DNA of 64,000 nt, taken from Bacteroidales bacterium. GTDB taxonomy: Bacteria > Bacteroidota > Bacteroidia > Bacteroidales > UBA1715. Positions within the stretch are counted from its first letter, which is position 1; the number at the start of each line of letters is the position of its first letter. Positions 27,487 to 37,449 of this stretch are shown one piece after another. The notes under the pieces were generated by a model, which was given only the letters and a program-made list of their open reading frames with translations, was not told the origin of the DNA and did not search any database. The stretch is from assembly GCA_016714605.1 (NCBI GenBank), contig JADKDL010000011.1, positions 104,950-168,949 on the forward strand, given 5' to 3'. Both the position numbers and the translations under genes were made by a program.

Positions 27487-27738
27487 ATGGGGAAAAATAC
27501 GTCGGTTTCTTTGGGCAAACATTTCGAAGAATTCGTTCAATATGGAATAAATGAAGGACGATACAAAAATGCCAGTGAGGTGATAAGAGCTGGATTAAGA
27601 CTATTGGAACATGAGGAACAAAAATTCTATGCTTTGAAATCAGCCATTGAGGAGGGAATTGAAAGTGGAATAGCAGTGGACTTTGAACCAAACAAATTCT
27701 TGGAACAAATAAAGATGGAACGTAGAATAAATGGCTAA
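27487..27738 (+). CDS. ParD-like antitoxin
   Basis: 83 residues. NTSVSLGKHFEEFVQYGINE, GRYKNASEVIRAGLRLLEHE is the ribbon-helix-helix DNA-binding domain of ParD antitoxins, followed by a flexible C-terminal half that would wrap the toxin. It should repress its own promoter and neutralise the ParE toxin encoded next. Its stop overlaps the toxin ATG by 8 bases, the usual coupling. Confidence 0.9.
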   Translation: MGKNTSVSLGKHFEEFVQYGINEGRYKNASEVIRAGLRLLEHEEQKFYALKSAIEEGIESGIAVDFEPNKFLEQIKMERRING

Positions 27739-28069
27739 TTTTAAATTATCCAATAAAGCGACCCAGGATCTTAAATTAATTTGGAACTATACATTCGCCC
27801 ATTGGTCAGAAAAACAAGCAGACAAATATTTTCAAGAAATTATAAATCATTGTTCAGTTATTGCTAATCACCCCAAAATAGGACAGAATTATGAAACCCT
27901 AATGAAGGGATTAAAAGGGTCAAAAATAAACAAGCATATACTTTTCTATAGACAGATTAGACAAGACGAAATAGAAGTCATCAGAATTTTGCACGAACGG
28001 ATGAAGACCGTTGCAAAACAATATTTGAAAATTTTATTGCCCTTTCAGAGATCTTTATTACCACTTTAG
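27731..28069 (+). pseudogene. ParE-like toxin interrupted at its last codons by an IS element
   Basis: RelE/ParE fold: LSNKATQDLKLIWNYTFAHW, IGQNYETLMKGLKG, HILFYRQIRQDEIEVIRILH. The family ends shortly after HERMD. Here HERM is reached at 28003, exactly where an IS begins, and the frame then runs 22 codons into IS sequence. Beyond the IS, at 29343-29369, the bases read DLTCRIPE and stop, giving HERMDLTCRIPE when joined. So an intact toxin of about 99 residues was interrupted only at its tail. ParE toxins act on DNA gyrase, and the C-terminal end matters for activity in some members, so the altered toxin may be weak or dead. Confidence 0.85.
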
Positions 28070-29337
28070 TGGATTTTGGGGCCTAATTTTTTAAAACATG
28101 AGGCTTTTTTTTAAATTTATTGGCAAAATAATCCAATTTGGGGGCTTATTTTCACTATATTTTACCACTGGGCATAATAATCCCAGGGCTACGGTATAAA
28201 TTGTATGCCATCGATTCCATGAGGTTTTGGGTATGCATTTTTGCTATCCCTCGGTACCCAGCTACTCCTCCATTAAACCATCTTTTTATACTCCCAAATG
28301 TCCTTTCTATTTTGTATCGAGTTTGTCCTATTATTTTATTAAACTTTAATTCCCATTTTGTCAAGGCTTTATTCTTTTTTGCTTTCTTTAGAATTTGATT
28401 CTTCAGATTTTTGATTTTAATAGGGTTGCATTTTTTCTGATTGGTAGCCTTTGTCTCCACTTACCCTTGTCCCTGCTGGCAAGTCCGTACTTTCTAGTAC
28501 TTCCTCCAAATTACTTATTTCATTTACACTTGCTTTTGTGGTTACTAATCCAAGTATCATTCCTTGTTCGTCTGTAATGGTATGTTTCTTATACCCAAAC
28601 CTCAATTTTCCTGCCTTTTTTAACCCAACTTCCTTCATCGTCGACTCCAGGCTTTAATACTTTTTTTATCATCTTTGGTGCCGATTCTGTCTTTTGTGGA
28701 TTTTGATTATCTGATTTGTTTTTATTCTCGTCCTCCCCTTCCTCTTGTAACGATTCTTCAATTTCGTAGGTGCTTTGTCCCTTTGGCTTTAATGGGCTGT
28801 CGATAATACTGGCATCCACTATAACTCCTGTCTTGACTATTATTTTTTTTTGCTTCGAGTTGTTTATTTAAGTTTTTCATTATTTTATCATATGCTTTTG
28901 TTTGTGTCATTATTGATCTAAACCTACTTAAAGTGCTATGATCTGGTGATGATTCATTTAATTGCAAACCACAAAATCTACTGAAGGATATGCTATCATT
29001 GAGCCTATCTTCAATTTCATAATCACTTAACCCGTACCATGTTTGTAGTAAGCTCATTTTAAAAAGCAGCAATCCATGATATGCAGGTTTACCCGTAGCA
29101 CTCATACCTTTGGTATAATGTCTATTAATTAGAGTGGTAATTGGTCTCCAATCAACCAAGGTATTGATTTGATTGAAAAATTGCATCTTGACCTTTCTAC
29201 CTGAGGTCAAATAATCAGCGAATGAGGGAATTTCTTCTTTTTTCATAGCGCTAAAATACAACCTAAATGGCTGATATACAATATTTTAACTACATTTTAT
29301 TCCATTTATTTCGCCCTTTTTATCGTGCAACGGTCTT
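28004..29337 (-). mobile_element. IS5-like insertion sequence, defective, 1334 bp
   Basis: Terminal inverted repeats AAGACCGTTGC (28004-28014) and GCAACGGTCTT (29327-29337), flanked by GGATG on both sides (27999-28003 and 29338-29342), a 5-bp target duplication. The single transposase gene on the minus strand is broken by frameshifts. The target is the last codons of the ParE toxin gene. Confidence 0.88.
28155..29246 (-). pseudogene. IS5-family transposase with several frameshifts
   Basis: Four successive frame segments make one IS5-type transposase. The start MKKEEIPSFADYL leads to TWYGLSDYEIEDRLNDSISF and SSPDHSTLSRFR. Then MDASIIDSPLKPKG carries the first catalytic Asp region. Next are GYKKHTITDEQGMILGL and the VSGDKGYQSEK block with the second Asp. 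The last is RYKIERTFGSIKRWF with the catalytic Glu. Three frame changes (near 28800, 28630 and 28450) make it inactive, so the element cannot move without help in trans. Confidence 0.88.
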
Positions 29338-29519
29338 GGATGGATCTGACATGTAGAATCCCTGAATAATAACCTATCTCCCGCGACCACAAATAGCCTC
29401 CATATAGAGGGAAAAGGTTTCAATCAGAATCTGCCATTCATGTTGCTATTAATCAAGCTTTAAAAAATCAGTAGAATCCAACTTTTTTATCTAATTTAGA
29501 GCCAAGAAATATTATTACA

Positions 29520-29750
29520 ATGAAAACAGCATTTCAAGTTGATATAACTTTTGAGCAAATTCTTTCATTAGTTAAGCAATTACCAAGACAACAGAAATTG
29601 AAATTGACCAAAGAATTGGAAAAAGAAGCAATTGACTCAAAACTGTCTAGTCTATTAAAGGCATTTAAGGCTCCAAAATTGGACCTAGAAACAATCACTG
29701 AGGAGGTAGAAATTGTTAGAAAAGGAATTTATGAGAAACCCAAACATTAG
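29520..29750 (+). CDS. Putative antitoxin upstream of PIN toxin
   Basis: 76 residues: VDITFEQILSLVKQLPRQQK, LKLTKELEKEAIDSKLSSLL. This resembles the short helical antitoxins that precede PIN-family toxins in Bacteroidota, with an LVKQLP..K..L..EL helix pair. It overlaps the PIN gene ATG (29731) by 20 bases. It should bind and inhibit the PIN nuclease. Confidence 0.7.
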   Translation: MKTAFQVDITFEQILSLVKQLPRQQKLKLTKELEKEAIDSKLSSLLKAFKAPKLDLETITEEVEIVRKGIYEKPKH

Positions 29751-30150
29751 AGTAATTTTTGACACAAATGTTTGGATTAGCTTTCTCATAGGCAAAAGGT
29801 TATCCATTTTAAAGAATTACATAATGGATGGTCGAGTAATCATTGTTACGACAAAACAATTATTGACAGAAATTAAACTTGTGACTTCACGAGAAAAACT
29901 TAAAAAATATTTTCCCAAAGAAAGTGTAAAAGAACTCATTGTATTATTAGAGACAATTTCTGAAAATGTCGAAATAAAACAGCAGCATTTTATTAACAGA
30001 GATCCTAAAGACAATTTTTTATTAGACTTAATTGACTTTTCAAAGGCAGATTATTTAATAACTGGAGATAAAGATCTGCTAGAACTTAAGTCATTTATGA
30101 CTGCTAAAATATTGACTCCTAATGATTTTGAAGCCTTACTAAAAGAATGA
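29731..30150 (+). CDS. PIN-domain toxin (putative endoribonuclease)
   Basis: 139 residues from ATG 29731; the in-frame TTG at 29713 would only add six residues and is less likely. The PIN acidic residues are visible: the Asp of VIFDTNVWISFLIG, the Glu of LLTEIKLV, and the Asp of INRDPKDNFLLDLIDFSKAD and ITGDKDLL. It belongs to the PIN-family toxins of type II systems, which cleave RNA in a metal-dependent way. It follows its antitoxin with overlap. Confidence 0.85.
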   Translation: MRNPNIRVIFDTNVWISFLIGKRLSILKNYIMDGRVIIVTTKQLLTEIKLVTSREKLKKYFPKESVKELIVLLETISENVEIKQQHFINRDPKDNFLLDLIDFSKADYLITGDKDLLELKSFMTAKILTPNDFEALLKE

Positions 30151-30277
30151 TTCAAAAACAATATACAATCCCCCTTCGTTGACCTCAAATAGCCCTCGCT
30201 TTAAGTACAATGACTGCAAAAAAGTCTATTTTCACCATGTTTCAAAATTGAGCAATTCTGCAATCCTCCAAGGCTCC

Positions 30278-30908
30278 TCAACTCCTTTTAAAATCCAGAT
30301 TGTACCCAACCCCAAGTTGCCAGTTTTTATTTATCAGCGAAGTATTATGGATTATATACCCATCTTCATCTGTATAAATACGGTCCGTGATATTTGATAA
30401 TCCTAAATTATAGCGGAGAAAACAATACATATTTTTAATAACCTGCTTTTACCTTACCTACCAAACCAAAATCGCTAGATTTAATGCTTTTAATATTTAG
30501 TTCTGTCCACCCATGGCTAGCGTCTCTAAATTGTTCGTTGAGTAGTATTCCATAATTCACCCCCAGTCCAAATATAAGATTTTGAAGGACAGAATATTCA
30601 ACTTCAGGGATGATATCAACATAGGAATACTTGTATTCAGCCTTCAGCGGATCTAAAGGACTGGAATTTTGATAACCCTTTTGGCTATATTGACAATTTA
30701 ATAATACCCTAAATTTATCATTGAATCGATAGTTCGGCGATATCTCAGCAAAAAAACCAAACCGAGATTTTGTATCGACTTTTTGGTTGGTTTTGAGTCT
30801 AATATTAGACCAATTAAGCCCCGTAGAAAAACTCAAATTCACTTGGGCGGAGGTTTTACTAAAATACAAAAATGTAAGCAAAAAAATTAAAGCGATTATT
30901 TTTTTCAT
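30278..30908 (-). pseudogene. Outer-membrane beta-barrel protein (PorT-like), frameshifted near the end
   Basis: Signal peptide ending at TSAQ, then alternating strands of a small outer-membrane barrel (LSFSTGLNWSNIRLK; GFFAEISPNYRFNDKFRVLL). The open frame stops at 30435 after KVKAGY, but one base away the family sequence continues as KNMYCFLRYNLGLSNITDRI and ends with WQLGVGYNLDFKRS at 30278. The break is at a five-T run (30432-30436). The intact protein would be about 210 residues. Function within the outer membrane is unknown. Confidence 0.75.
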
Positions 30909-31170
30909 AAGTAAGATATTTGGCTATTAAATGCAATTAGTCCTTAGTTTATTGCTTGTATTTTCAATTTTAATTTATAACCTATTAGACCAAAGCTTCT
31001 ACATATTGTTTACCCGTCAAAATCCACAACTTTCAAGCCCCGTTTAGTAAAACTCTGTTCTCGCATTTGGCAAGTAATTCCAAATTTAGTATCTTTATGA
31101 TTATACACATTTGCTCGCGATGGGCACTTGATTCATTTTGATTTTTAGATACTTTTGGTTGAAAAAGCTT

Positions 31171-32490
31171 ATGAAATATTTTATTTCCATTTATTTTCTT
31201 TTTTTAGTTCTTTTTGCATCTGCGCAAAAACCGATTTTTGTAGAAAAAAAGTTGACTGACTTAGGACTTTTCTTGGTAAAAACTGAGGACGGAAAAATGG
31301 GAGTCGTGGACATGAACGACAATTATATCATCCCTCTGGATTCGGGTGTTTTAAGGCAATGGTTTTCTCCAGGAAGTAAATATATCATACGTGGAAATAG
31401 AGATCAAGGGCTAGTTTTTCAACAGAATTTGTATGATTCAACTGGGCAAATGCTTTTTTCTAAGGTAAATATTAGTAATGTTGGTTTTGGAACACATATG
31501 TCCCGCACTGACGATTCTTTCAAAGATTTTTTCATGCTAGAGCGAAAAGGCATGCCGAGTAAGCTTCTTTTTCACAAAAGCAAAGGCCAAATCCTACCGG
31601 ACTCGTTTTCCAGTATAGATTATGGCGGACGAAATAGTACATTTTTAGCGCTTCATTTGCGCAAAAAAGATGCTCCAAATGTAATTTCTGTCTATAATTT
31701 GCAAGGAAATAAACTTTTCACTGTTCCATCAGAAATTAGTGTAATGCACTCAGGCATTCCAAATATATTATTGGCAACCAAATTTAATCCGCATAAAATG
31801 GGCCTCGTTTTTATAGATAAAGGAATCGACAGTACGATTTTTGAGTTCGATGCATTAAGTAAAATGTGGACTGGGTGGTTCGTTTTTTCGAAAGATTCTG
31901 GAAATCATTATGGTCTGCTTGATCCCAATGCCCAACCTTCCGGCCAAGCCAATTTTACAAAACTGGGAGAGCCAAATCGCGCACAAACAAACATGTTCTT
32001 GGCAAAAATTGGTAGTTCTCCAATAGCAACCGGACTTCGTGCAGACATGGTGTCGCCTGCATGGATTGGAATTGATAGTCTTGGCAATGAGTACTTGTTC
32101 ACAGAGGCGGTCCCTTCAGAAACGAAAGTACAAATGGAAGTGGATAATAAAAATAAGGCTCTTCCAGAAATTCCAGCTGGAAAAACACTTGAAAAAGCCC
32201 CAGAATTTCCTGGCGGCCAATCGGCCATGAATCAATTCCTCATAGATAATTTAAAATACCCGAATATAGCCAAAGAAAATGGCACCGAGGGGACCGTTAT
32301 CCTAAAAATCATCGTAGAAGCTGACGGTCAACTGAGCGATATTTTTATCCTAAGAGATATAAACAACGGCTGTGGACAGGCAGCTATTCAGAGTTTTAAA
32401 AAAATGCCCCGTTGGTCGCCCGGCGTGCATCATGGAAAAGCGGTAAGATCCTCGATGGTGGTGCCCGTAAGATTTAAATTAACCCAGTAA
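31171..32490 (+). CDS. Secreted protein with TonB C-terminal domain
   Basis: 439 residues from ATG 31171, which gives a clean signal peptide (FISIYFLFLVLFASAQ); the frame is open from 31138. Residues 20-320 are a beta-rich region with WG-like repeats (GLFLVKTEDGKMGVVD). Residues about 345-439 are a TonB_C domain: PEFPGGQSAMNQFLIDNLKY, EGTVILKIIVEADGQL and the closing MVVPVRFKL. There is no N-terminal membrane anchor as in true TonB, so it is probably a soluble or secreted member of the large Bacteroidota group with this domain. No neighbour suggests a partner. Confidence 0.8.
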   Translation: MKYFISIYFLFLVLFASAQKPIFVEKKLTDLGLFLVKTEDGKMGVVDMNDNYIIPLDSGVLRQWFSPGSKYIIRGNRDQGLVFQQNLYDSTGQMLFSKVNISNVGFGTHMSRTDDSFKDFFMLERKGMPSKLLFHKSKGQILPDSFSSIDYGGRNSTFLALHLRKKDAPNVISVYNLQGNKLFTVPSEISVMHSGIPNILLATKFNPHKMGLVFIDKGIDSTIFEFDALSKMWTGWFVFSKDSGNHYGLLDPNAQPSGQANFTKLGEPNRAQTNMFLAKIGSSPIATGLRADMVSPAWIGIDSLGNEYLFTEAVPSETKVQMEVDNKNKALPEIPAGKTLEKAPEFPGGQSAMNQFLIDNLKYPNIAKENGTEGTVILKIIVEADGQLSDIFILRDINNGCGQAAIQSFKKMPRWSPGVHHGKAVRSSMVVPVRFKLTQ

Positions 32491-32543
32491 GATTTTTTAT
32501 TAAAAATAATCCATTATCCACTCAAGCAAAATAAAATAATTCA

Positions 32544-33470
32544 ATGGAACTAATGAATAAAGATAGCCTGATTAAAAATCTAAATAAAGTTGAAAAAATA
32601 GCCGCTGCATCTAAGTTTGAAAGGTTGGTGGCGCATCCCATAAATTATATAAATGCCATCCTTTATCGAGAGCTTTTTTACAAAAGGAATAAAAAAGAGA
32701 AGGAAGTGGAATCGGAAACGTTTTTCGGAACTAAAATGAGTCTATTGCTTCCTTCTGGCACGGATATTTACCTTACGGGAGGAAAATCACACGGCTCCGA
32801 AACTAGGCTTGCAAGATTTTTGATCAATAATTTAGAAATAGGCGATACTTTCATCGATGTAGGGGCACACTACGGTTATTTTAGCTTGCTTGGATCAAAA
32901 TTAGTAGGACAAAAAGGCAAGGTTTTTTCTTTTGAAGCTGCTCCTAAGACTTTTAAAGTCCTCAATAAAAATACTTCCAAAACACCGAACTTAAAGAGCT
33001 TTAATCTAGCCGTTTCGGATGAAATCTCCGAATTAAAATTTTATGAATTTCCAAACTTATATTCGGAATACAATTCTTTGGAGGTAAACCAGTACAAAAA
33101 CGAAAAATGGTTTTCTAAGTACAAACCAAAAGAAATCAAGATAAGTAGTGTTATTTTGGGTGAGTTCCTGCATAAAGAAAATGTTTTTCCGAAGGTAATT
33201 AAAATAGATGTAGAAGGCGCAGAATATAGAGTCATCAATGGCCTCAGTGATTTCTTAACCCAAAAGTCCCCAATCATCGTCATGGAATTTTTATCACAAG
33301 AAAGAGGCAGTACAGGGCACCATGATGCCACCAAGAAACTGAAATCTTTAGGGTATATATCCTATGTAATTGATACATCAGGCAATCTAAAGCATATTGA
33401 AGGTATCTCCGAATATTTAAAAGAAATGGATTTAGAGTCGGATAATATTGTTTTTGTAAAAAGTACATAG
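32544..33470 (+). CDS. FkbM family methyltransferase
   Basis: 308 residues. The SAM-binding motif is DTFIDVGAHYGYFSLLGSKL; the central motif KIDVEGAEYRVINGLSDFL is diagnostic for FkbM. It transfers a methyl group to an oxygen, usually on a sugar or polyketide. No signal peptide. It stands alone, so the target is not evident; surface glycan modification is possible given the later polysaccharide locus. Confidence 0.9.
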   Translation: MELMNKDSLIKNLNKVEKIAAASKFERLVAHPINYINAILYRELFYKRNKKEKEVESETFFGTKMSLLLPSGTDIYLTGGKSHGSETRLARFLINNLEIGDTFIDVGAHYGYFSLLGSKLVGQKGKVFSFEAAPKTFKVLNKNTSKTPNLKSFNLAVSDEISELKFYEFPNLYSEYNSLEVNQYKNEKWFSKYKPKEIKISSVILGEFLHKENVFPKVIKIDVEGAEYRVINGLSDFLTQKSPIIVMEFLSQERGSTGHHDATKKLKSLGYISYVIDTSGNLKHIEGISEYLKEMDLESDNIVFVKST

Positions 33471-33650
33471 GGAGGCAACTTCTACTAGGAACAGCCTATT
33501 GCTACAAAAAAACTTTACTCTGGGTTGAATTTAAGATTATTACCAATTTACACTCGAGTAGCTATAATTTTTGAGGTAATAGTAAACATAAAACTGAGTT
33601 CGCTTCTTTACATATAGATACAATATAAGTTTAAGACATCAACTCCAATT

Positions 33651-34655
33651 ATGAATGTTACCTGTCTGCTATTGATCATATCATTAACCATGGGCTTGAC
33701 CAATGGCAATGCTCAAAACAGTAAAACCATGCAAGATCAAAAAAATCCCCGGTTGTGCAAACCTGAAGCTGGCATCTGCGAAACCCCAAACAATAATAAC
33801 AAGTCAATAAGCCATCGCAAGGCTTCTGTCCAAAACAAACCCGTAAAAATCATTTATTTTACAGATCCTATCTGCTCGTCTTGTTGGGGGATAGAATCCC
33901 AGCTTCGAAAGCTCAAATTAGAGTATGGTAACACACTTGAAATAGAGTATAGAATGGGCGGATTGCTCAAAGACTGGAGCTACAATAGCGGCGACATCAG
34001 CAAACCTTCTGACGTGGCTCATCATTGGGACGAAGTAAGCCAATATTACGATATGCCCATTGATGGAGATATTTGGCTTGAGGATCCATTGATGTCCTCT
34101 TATCCCCCATCGATGGCGTTCAAAGCTGCTCAATTGCAAGATCAAGAAAAAGCCATTTTATTCCTACGAGAAATCAGAGAATTGGTTTTTTTGAAAAAGA
34201 AAAATATCACCAAATGGGAGCATCTAGAAGCTGCTGCGGCAAAAGTTGGCCTCGACCAAGCACGATTCAAAGCTGATTTTGAGGGGAAAGCAAAGGATTT
34301 GTTCTTGGAAGACCTAAAATTGGGTAGTGAGTTAGGTGTAAGAGGATTTCCAACCCTATTTTTTACCAATGGCAACGGACAAAAAGAATTGGTCTATGGA
34401 GCAAAACCTTACTCCAATTTTGAAAATGCATTGCTTAAAATCGACCCAACTGCCGCTAAATATGATTACGATAAAAATTGGTTTTCTGTTTTTTCAAAGT
34501 ACAATTCCTTGACCGCCAAAGAATTCTCAGATCTCACGGACGTCCCAAGAAAAGCGGCTGAAAACAAATTGAATGAATTAACTTCACAAGGACATTTAGA
34601 AATTTATAAAACAAAAAATGGAGACATTTGGACGTTGAAAACAGAGACACATTAA
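33651..34655 (+). CDS. DsbA-fold protein with C-terminal winged helix, SpxH-like
   Basis: 334 residues if started at 33651, 308 if started at the internal ATG 33729. The thioredoxin-like active site is FTDPICSSCWGIE (C75, C78). SYPPSMAFKAAQ and GVRGFPTLFF (cis-Pro loop) match the FrnE/SpxH branch of the DsbA family. The last 60 residues, LTAKEFSDLTDVPRKAAENK and LNELTSQGHLEIYK, look like a winged helix. The longer start carries a signal-like stretch, which fits poorly with a winged helix, so the 33729 start (MQDQKNPRLCKPEAG) deserves weight. SpxH relatives are cytoplasmic adaptors for ClpXP. Confidence 0.75.
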   Translation: MNVTCLLLIISLTMGLTNGNAQNSKTMQDQKNPRLCKPEAGICETPNNNNKSISHRKASVQNKPVKIIYFTDPICSSCWGIESQLRKLKLEYGNTLEIEYRMGGLLKDWSYNSGDISKPSDVAHHWDEVSQYYDMPIDGDIWLEDPLMSSYPPSMAFKAAQLQDQEKAILFLREIRELVFLKKKNITKWEHLEAAAAKVGLDQARFKADFEGKAKDLFLEDLKLGSELGVRGFPTLFFTNGNGQKELVYGAKPYSNFENALLKIDPTAAKYDYDKNWFSVFSKYNSLTAKEFSDLTDVPRKAAENKLNELTSQGHLEIYKTKNGDIWTLKTETH

Positions 34656-34731
34656 GGTTCGTTATAGGTGATTGCCCATTTTCACGTATGTTTGTTTGGA
34701 AAAAGAATACATTGCGAATTTAATCAAGTAA

Positions 34732-35649
34732 ATGAAATCGTATTTTAAACTTCAATACAGAATGATAAACCGGAGGTTTGAGGACGCAGGGATTCATCCT
34801 GGGTTGGCTTATTTCCTTTTGGTTATTTTGTTCTTAGGTCTATCGATATATCTTTTTGAAAAAACAGAGTTTGCCCAGTATTTCTATTTGCTGTTTGCCA
34901 TTATCATTTTAGGAAATCTATCTGAAACCCGCAGAACCGAATTTCTTAAAATTTGCTTTGGGGATGAGAAATTAAAAGAGATAAGACTCCTTGAAAATAT
35001 TACCTGCGCAGTACCGTTCTTGATCTTTCTGGTTTATAAACAGTGCTTCATTTCAGCAACTTTATTAGCCATTTTGACGATAATTTTAGCACTTGTAAAT
35101 TTTCGAACCAGCTTAAATTATACCATGTGGACTCCGTTTTCCAAACGACCCTTTGAGTTTACGGTTGGATTTCGAAATACTTTTTATTTGTTTTTTATCG
35201 CCTATGCATTAGCCGCCATAGCAGTTTCCGTAAACAATTTCAACCTTGGCGTATTTTCCATGTTGTTTGTATTTGCGATAACATTGAGCTTTTATTCGAA
35301 CCCAGAAAAAGAGTATTTTGTTTGGATACACAATGTCAATGCAACAAAATTTTTATTAAGTAAAATATCCACAGCAGTTCTTTTCTCGGCGGTACTCGCT
35401 ATGCCTGTTGCGATCCTTCTAGGCATATTCTTTTATCAAAAGATTGGGATAATATTGCTCTTTTTCTGTACTGGCTGGGCATTTTTGACATGCGTTTTAG
35501 TGGGTAAATATGCAGCATACCCAGATGAGATGAACCTAATCCAAGGTATTTTTTTAGCATTAAGCCTTTGGTTTCCACCACTGCTAATTTTACTCATTCC
35601 ATTTCTATTTATAAAATCTAAAAATCGCCTGAGATATCTATTGAAATGA
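34732..35649 (+). CDS. ABC transporter permease-like membrane protein
   Basis: 305 residues with about seven membrane helices and no recognised family motif. Its stop overlaps the ATG of the ATP-binding gene (35646), so the two make one transporter. The type, an unassigned polytopic partner with a single ATPase, is common among ABC-2-like exporters in Bacteroidota. Substrate unknown. Confidence 0.75.
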   Translation: MKSYFKLQYRMINRRFEDAGIHPGLAYFLLVILFLGLSIYLFEKTEFAQYFYLLFAIIILGNLSETRRTEFLKICFGDEKLKEIRLLENITCAVPFLIFLVYKQCFISATLLAILTIILALVNFRTSLNYTMWTPFSKRPFEFTVGFRNTFYLFFIAYALAAIAVSVNNFNLGVFSMLFVFAITLSFYSNPEKEYFVWIHNVNATKFLLSKISTAVLFSAVLAMPVAILLGIFFYQKIGIILLFFCTGWAFLTCVLVGKYAAYPDEMNLIQGIFLALSLWFPPLLILLIPFLFIKSKNRLRYLLK

Positions 35650-36326
35650 TTGAAATAAAGAATTTATCAAAAAATTTCGGATCCCATGAAGTTCTGAAGG
35701 ATATAAATATCCAATTTGACAATGGCAAAGTATATGGTATCGTAGGAGAAAACGGAGCCGGAAAAACCACTTTGTTTAAGTGTATATCAGACTTGGAAGA
35801 TTATGACGGGATGATCATCTCAAACCCCAATCCCATCAAAAACCACCTTGGGCTATTATTGACAGAACCTTTCTTTTTTCAAAAAATCACTGGAAAAGAA
35901 TACATTCAACTATTGATTAATGCTCGGAATATCCATATTGACGACATCGACGCTAGAAACATATTTGATCTCCCATTGAATCAATATGCCTCTACTTATT
36001 CAACTGGCATGAAAAAGAAATTGGCACTTACGGCCATTTTGCTGCAAGCAAACGATTATTTTATCCTAGACGAGCCGTTCAACGGCGTGGACATAAAAAG
36101 CAATATCATCATCACAGAATTAATTCACAAGCTAAAAGACTTGGGCAAGACCGTTATCATTTCATCTCACATTTTTTCTAAATTGAGTGACACTTGCGAT
36201 GAGATACATTTGTTGAGTCAAGGAAGTTTTGTCAGATCTGTTGAAAAATCGGACTTCTCAAGCTTGGAATCTGAAATGAAAGAACTGACGATTGGAACTA
36301 AAATTGATAGATTGGGTTTGACCTAA
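35646..36326 (+). CDS. ABC transporter ATP-binding protein
   Basis: 226 residues with Walker A GENGAGKTT (34-42), a variant signature STGMKKKLALTAILL (family LSGGQ replaced by STGMK, as in many ABC-2 exporters), Walker B YFILDEPFNGVD and the switch His in IISSHIFS. It provides ATP hydrolysis to the membrane protein encoded just upstream. Function as an exporter is inference. Confidence 0.92.
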   Translation: MIEIKNLSKNFGSHEVLKDINIQFDNGKVYGIVGENGAGKTTLFKCISDLEDYDGMIISNPNPIKNHLGLLLTEPFFFQKITGKEYIQLLINARNIHIDDIDARNIFDLPLNQYASTYSTGMKKKLALTAILLQANDYFILDEPFNGVDIKSNIIITELIHKLKDLGKTVIISSHIFSKLSDTCDEIHLLSQGSFVRSVEKSDFSSLESEMKELTIGTKIDRLGLT

Positions 36327-36534
36327 TAAATTACACAATAACGAAAACAATAATTAGAGATTTTCATTGGTTGAATAGAAAAGCATCCTAAAAATAATTC
36401 ACTAAAACTTTAGGAAAACACCGATTTCAATTTTATATCATTAAATTGTACTTCAAATCAATCGAGAGCAGAAAATTCAAAAAGTCTTAAAAATCTATAG
36501 CAATCCAAAATCTCAAGTAAAAAAAATAATTACC

Positions 36535-37137
36535 ATGATGAAAAATACAATATTTTTGTTTTTAGCAATTGCCTTCTATTGTATATGGTTTTTTCAATAT
36601 TTTCTAAGTTACATTGAAGGCGCAAATAGTGTTATTGCCACGTTATTATAGCTGTGTGGTTGGATTTTTTTATTTGGTGTAGCATGTTTTCATTTATTCA
36701 AATGGCGCAGAGAAACTACAAAAAACAATAAACGCCTATTTTATTCCATTTTAATCTTTATTTTTAATTTATTATCATTAGTAAAACCTCAGGGTCTAAT
36801 TGATTGGGAAAAGTATGAAGATGAGAATTTATTAGTCGCAGTATATATTGGCGTCGTAAGCTGTCAAACCACATTAAAACTGAGGCCAAATAACAATTTT
36901 AAATATATAAATAGTTGCTTTCAAAAAGACTTCCATTTTGGAACTTACAAGCTTATAAACGATACCTTATACTTTGAAGTAGATAAAAACTTAGGGTTTA
37001 TGGATAAATCTACCTATGCTATTTTAAAAAAATCAAATGAAGACACCAGTCAATATAGAATATTAGATTTATATAGAAACCCTAAAGAAACTCGATGTAT
37101 TAGCTTTTTCATTAAAAAATTAATTGGCAAGAATTAA
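36535..37137 (+). pseudogene. Small membrane protein with one in-frame TAG stop
   Basis: Reading from ATG 36535, a 200-codon frame is open to TAA at 37135-37137 except for one TAG at 36649-36651. Before it: a membrane-helix N-terminus (FLFLAIAFYCIWFFQYF). After it: a second helix (GWIFLFGVACFHLF), a third (LFYSILIFIFNLLSLV), then a soluble part with CQTTLKLRPNNNFKY and FHFGTYKLINDTLYF, a pattern seen in Bacteroidota proteins of unknown role. No frame change is needed, so this is a nonsense substitution, a base error or readthrough. Confidence 0.6.
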
Positions 37138-37449
37138 AAAAGCAGAAGTAACAACTTATAATTGAGCGGAAATTTTAATCTAGTATTACCCCATTTTATT
37201 TTTACGAAGAATAGATTCCTCAAAAATTGAATTAACAATCGCCTTTAGAACAAGCGGAATAATCTTTTTTGATATTTAAACTTTGGAGTTTATTTATTAA
37301 CTTTAACTTTGAAAATAATAGTCCAAATAAATTTTTAGTTAGTTTTATCAAAAATGGATAACAAAGTGGGATTTTCCAAAGCTTTAAACTCTGAACAAAC
37401 TTGGAACCGACGCAGTAAGTATTATAAAATAAAATAAAATAATGTATTC
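37138..37449. other. Intergenic region, nothing recognised
   Basis: About 310 AT-rich bases between the broken membrane-protein gene and the next lipoprotein gene. I see no gene, hairpin or repeat that I can support. Confidence 0.4.
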
